Positions 7,230 through 10,245 of a stretch of 10,245 nt of DNA are shown piece by piece. The stretch covers positions 1-10,245 of the forward strand of contig NW_015622577.1 in NCBI RefSeq assembly GCF_000835495.1, given 5' to 3'. Source of the DNA: Cladophialophora immunda. Lineage: Eukaryota > Ascomycota > Eurotiomycetes > Chaetothyriales > Herpotrichiellaceae. A program made the translations under genes and the position numbers. The number at the start of each line of letters is the position of its first letter. Position 1 is the first letter of the stretch. The notes below the pieces were generated by a model that saw only the letters and a list, made by a program, of their open reading frames with translations, was not told where the DNA came from and searched no databases.

Positions 7230-10200
7230 ATGCGGCTTCTAAAGTTCGACGATCAGGGCGAACTCAGCCTGACCGAGGATCTTCACGACGGTATTCCCCC
7301 CTACGCCATCCTCTCGCATACGTGGGGAGACGATAAGGACGAGGTCGATTTCGACGACCTCAAACACAAATCGTTCAAGAGCAAGGCTAGCTATGCGAAG
7401 ATCCGGTTCTGCGGCGAGCAGGCGAAGAAGGACAACCTCGATTACTTCTGGGTGGACACATGCTGCATCAATAAAGCGAATAATACGCAATACTCGGAAG
7501 CCATCAACTCGATGTTTCGCTGGTACCGCGATGCCGTCAAGTGCTATGTCTACCTGGCCGACGTGTCAATCCCTGACGGAGAAGACCCGACAGAACGGAC
7601 CTGGGAGCGGGCCTTCCGTAACAGCAAATGGTTCACACGGGGGTGGACGCTTCAAGAACTACTGGCGCCGTCGTCGGTCGAGTTTTTTTTCGCGAGAAGG
7701 GCAGCGGTTAGGTAGTAGGAGCACCCTCGAACAGCCCATCTACGAGATCACCGATATTCCTATTATGGCGCTCCGCGGCACGCCTTTATCTCAATTCAGT
7801 GTGGACGAACGCATGCGGTGGGCTCTCAAACGGAAGACGAAGAAGAAAGAGGACCAGGCATACTGTTTACTCGGGATCTTTGATGTGTCGATACCTCTGA
7901 TATACGGGGAACGAGACAAAGCGCGTGTTCGACTTCTAGAAGAGATTGAGAAATCGTTGAAGAGACAATCAATAGAGACAATCGACACCTGGATTCGACA
8001 GAAATGCTACAGTGCGACAAATCTCAGAATTGAGAGACTCTCAGGACACGACCTAGAGATGGATCAGTGTTACATCAACCTTGCTATTGTACAGCACCAT
8101 CAAGATGCACCCTCCTCAGGAGACGAGAACGCGTTTTCTGGAGACAACCAAACTGCACACCAATCATCCCCCTTTTCGCTCCTTACGCGACTTCATGTCA
8201 AAGAGCGGTACGAAGGAACACATATTCCACTGCCAGCAATCTTCGATCCGCGCCGAGGGCGTCACGGCGATAAGGATCTCCCTAGACGGATCCTCATTCG
8301 AGGACAGGCCGGGGTAGGAAAGACCCCCCTGTGCAAGAAGATTGTCTTTGATTTTATCTCAGCCGGAATGTGGGACGAACCTGTTTTACCGTATCCTCTG
8401 GATACCTCTGCGGAGGTTAAAAGGTAGGGCTGAGGGATACAAGATCCAAAATCTGTTCAGTGATGTCTTCTTCTCTACCCACGAATATCCTGAGTCTGCC
8501 GCCCTTGAATTACACAAGGCGATCAATGATCCAAAGTCTACGCACACCCTTTTCATCCTCGATGGCTTGGATGAAGTCTCACAGGACTTTGCGAAAGATA
8601 GCGATATTTTCCAACTACTTCTCTATCTCTTAAATCGGCCTAATGTCGTCATCACATCTCGACCGTACGCGACTCTCCCGCGTGGCCTCGATTCCTTTGA
8701 CCTGGAGCTGGAGACGATTGGATTCTACCCGGAACAAGTGACGACCTATCTTAGAAAATCACTTTCCGATCCGTCCAAAGTTGAGAAAATCCAGTCATTC
8801 CTCTCAGACCACTGGTTAGTTCAGGGTCTTGTTCGAATCCCGATTCAATTAGATGCATTGTGCCTCACCTGGGACGATGGTGACAGCTTCGTAGAAGCTC
8901 CAGAGACCATGACATGCCTATACCAAGCGATTGAGCTGAAATTATGGAGAAAAGATATCGTTCGTTTGTGCGAACGGCATCCTGATCGTTCGCCCCCGCA
9001 CAGCACTGACCTACAAGATATGGGAAGACGAGGAATCGAGATGTTCGTCGAGGATGAGATCATGCTGCTCGAAACACTTGCATTCACTGGACTGCACAAT
9101 GATATTATGGACTTTAATGCAGACCTTGTGGAGACGATATGCGAGAGCTCTGAATGCCTCAAACAGATTTTCGTGCCGAAAAAAATTCTGCAAAACGTTT
9201 CTTTCCTACGGACGTCAGAGCCATCATCGACAAATAAACGCAAATATTATCACTTTCTGCACTTGACCTTTCAAGAGTATTTCGCAGCACGGTATTTCGT
9301 CCGACATTGGAAGAATCAACACCAGCTCGAGTGCCTCCACTTCGAACGGTCGCGGCTCATCAAAGGACGGACCGAAAAACTATCACCTGCTGGGTTTCTT
9401 CAGGAACACAAATACTCGATACGCTATAACATTCTATGGCGATTCGTCACTGGGCTACTTCAGGACGAAGAGGCGCACGTTATGCACTTTTTTGAGGTTG
9501 TCCAGGACCCACTCGACCTTCTGGGACCAGGACACCAGCGACTAATTATGCACTGTTTGAGCGAAGTGACGAGATCGAACAGTCCGAGCAATTTCACCTC
9601 AGTTCGACAGGATTTGGAAATGACGTTGTCCGATTGGCTGCGATTTGAATGCAATTTCCACGGACAAGCAGAGCTCGCACGCGAGATAGAGTTTCCAGAA
9701 AAGGTAGTATGCTCCATGCTGCGAAATGAGTCTGAAGGAGTAAGAGTGGCAATTCTAGGCTCGCTAGCGAGACGTCCTAGGATTCAGTTAAGCATTATAA
9801 TGGTGGTTATCTCCTTCCTAGAACAGAGCCAGCCCGCAAGCATCATCAAGGCGGCCCTCATGGTCCTTGAACGTCAATCCTCGTTGTCTTCTGACAGTGT
9901 CGAGAAGGTAGCTGCACGACTTGACCATAAAAACCGGTATGTCCGGCGGGCGGCCCTTACGGTCCTTCAAGGTCAATCCTCGTTATCTTCCGAGAGTGTC
10001 GAGAGGGTGGCTGCACGACTTGAGTATGAAGACCGGCACGTCCAGCAGGCGGCCATTAGGGTCCTTCGATGTCAATTCTCGTTATCTTCCGAGAGTGTCG
10101 AGAAGGTGGCTGCACGACTTGACCATAAAGATTGGCACGTCCGTTGGGCGGCCCTTACGGTCCTTCAAGGTCAATCCTCGTTGTCTTCCGAGAGTGTCGA

Positions 10201-10245
10201 GAGGGTGGCTGCACAACTTGGCCATAAAAACCGGTATGTCCGGCA
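7230..10245 (+). CDS. HET-NACHT-HEAT NOD-like receptor, two frameshifts, truncated by window end
   Basis: This is a fungal NLR-type protein, expected to act in the cytoplasm as a non-self or damage sensor that triggers cell death through its HET domain. Start ATG 7230 (MRLLKFDDQGELSL) matches the usual N-terminus of HET proteins. The frame runs 3, then 1, then 2. A run of eight T (7683-7690) adds one base, and a second extra base lies near 8378-8383. Allowing for both, the readable product is at least 1004 residues. Order: HET about 20-230; linker with LRIERLSGHDLEMDQCYINL and SPFSLLTRLHV; NACHT Walker A GQAGVGKT 358-365; Walker B-like LDGLDE about 443-448; IPIQLDALC about 536-544; FLHLTFQEYFAARYF about 675-690; HEAT-like repeats from about 850. 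Frame 2 has no stop from 8381 to the end. No introns are needed. Either a young pseudogene or assembly errors in an intact gene; I cannot tell which. Confidence 0.9.
7287..7920 (+). other. HET (heterokaryon incompatibility) domain
   Basis: Conserved blocks appear in the expected order: PPYAILSHTWG (residues 23-33), LDYFWVDTCCIN (70-81), SMFRWYRDAVKCYVYLADV, and RGWTLQELLAP (137-147). After the T-run frameshift come EFFSREG, ITDIPIMALRGTPLSQF, EDQAYCLLGIFDVSIPLIYGE and RDKARVRLLEEIE. The domain is complete apart from the frameshift. HET domains are cell-death effectors in vegetative incompatibility. An unusually basic patch, KRKTKKKE (residues 200-207), precedes the AYCLLGIF block. Confidence 0.93.
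7683..7690 (+). other. T8 homopolymer at first frameshift
   Basis: The HET frame before the run (frame 3, to RGWTLQELLAPSSVEFF) and after it (frame 1, SREGQRLG...) join smoothly if the run had seven T. With eight, the frame ends at a TAG at 7713-7715. The site is a classic slippage or sequencing-error target. Confidence 0.85.
8270..8960 (+). other. NACHT NTPase domain
   Basis: The core follows RRILIRGQAGVGKT (Walker A; Gly 358, Gly 363, Lys 364, Thr 365). CKKIVFDF comes next, then, after the second frameshift, ILWIPLRRLKGRAEGY. The Walker B-like block LFILDGLDEV (about 440-449) and VVITSRPYATLPRG (sensor-1-like Arg after TS) are intact, as is VRIPIQLDALCLTW at 534-547. It is expected to bind ATP or GTP and drive oligomerisation. 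The residue after the Walker A Thr is Pro (GKTP) where relatives usually have Thr or Ser. Confidence 0.92.
8378..8383 (+). other. Second frameshift site in the NLR
   Basis: Frame 1 (KKIVFDFISAGMWDE) stops resembling the family here, while frame 2 from 8381 (LFYRILWIPLRRLKG) matches the segment that normally follows. One extra base, most simply one C of the CC pair, accounts for it. Staying in frame 1 leads to a TAG at 8425-8427. Confidence 0.8.
9687..9850 (+). repeat. Degenerate HEAT-like repeats preceding the near-identical array
   Basis: The protein reads EKVVCSMLRNESEGVRVAIL, then GSLARRP, then VVISFLEQSQPASIIKAAL. This keeps the helix pattern and the V(R)xAAL-type core of the later repeats at roughly the same period, but with little sequence identity. 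The contrast with the following units suggests that only the distal array has been homogenised. Confidence 0.5.
9851..10245 (+). repeat. Near-identical 99-bp coding repeats (33-residue HEAT-like units), at least four
   Basis: Units begin at 9851, 9950, 10049 and 10148, each with GCGGCC and exactly 99 bp apart; the fourth is cut one base short by the window end. Each encodes 33 residues of the type AALTVLQGQSSLSS, SVERVAARLE, then a variable turn (KNRYVRR, EDRHVQQ, KDWHVRW). This is a two-helix HEAT/ARM-like unit. Variable residues fall mainly at positions 4, 7-8 and 24-33 of the unit. In fungal NLRs, highly similar repeats of this kind form the recognition surface and change by recombination. 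Confidence 0.92.

Noticed and set aside
7393..7690. Frame-1 ORF overlapping the first half of the HET domain
   Set aside because: Its first 100 residues are Arg/Ser/Thr-rich shadow sequence. It becomes the true frame only after the T8 frameshift at 7683-7690.
8829..8845. GTTCGAATCCCG resembling a tRNA T-arm
   Set aside because: It is inside the conserved NACHT coding motif (VRIPIQLDALC) with no cloverleaf around it.
8845..9243. Minus-strand ORF of 132 codons
   Set aside because: It lies antisense to the conserved NACHT C-terminal region in open frame 2, and its translation is low-complexity Ser-rich shadow.
9851..10245. Regular 99-bp repeats considered as CRISPR or satellite DNA
   Set aside because: There are no spacers; the units are contiguous, in frame, and encode a coherent 33-residue helical repeat continuing the NLR.

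Overview
The window looks like nuclear DNA of a filamentous ascomycete (Pezizomycotina). The grounds are a HET domain joined to a NACHT NTPase, a fungal-type hAT transposase, a Tad-like non-LTR retrotransposon, and short intron-like GT...AG segments. No bacterial-style operon or ribosome binding site is visible. No RNA gene was found. Everything left of about 7.2 kb is accessory, degraded sequence; the only large, well-preserved gene is at the right end.

Layout. 1-486: mostly empty, with a possible gene tail reading off the left edge. 815-2853 (+): a hAT transposase relic. Its BED zinc finger, catalytic-core blocks and C-terminal dimerisation domain are all recognisable, but at least five or six frameshifts separate them. 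A palindrome-rich tract follows at 2676-2754. About 2950-3901 (-): a Tad-like LINE relic with the endonuclease end, RT palm and post-RT region, carrying internal deletions and CAA-to-TAA-type stops that resemble repeat-induced point mutation (RIP). 4257-4820, 5122-5637 and 5610-6345 (+): short coding-like stretches with plausible introns that I cannot assign to any family; they look like eroded or captured host genes. A 4 x 14 bp tandem repeat lies at 5029-5084. 6536-6799 is a small ORF with one hydrophobic segment.

7230-10245 (+): a NOD-like receptor (NLR) running off the right edge. In order it has a HET effector domain, a linker typical of fungal NLRs, a NACHT NTPase, and C-terminal 33-residue HEAT-like repeats encoded by nearly identical 99-bp units. 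Two single-base frameshifts interrupt it: one in a run of eight T at 7683-7690, the other near 8378-8383. Apart from these the frame is open to the window end. By family knowledge such proteins sense non-self or damage through the repeat region, oligomerise through NACHT, and trigger cell death through HET, as in heterokaryon incompatibility. Whether this copy works depends on whether the frameshifts are real.

The strongest leads are the HET-NACHT-HEAT architecture with recently homogenised repeats, the mosaic structure of the fourth repeat, the two frameshifts, and the RIP-like lesions in the neighbouring LINE.
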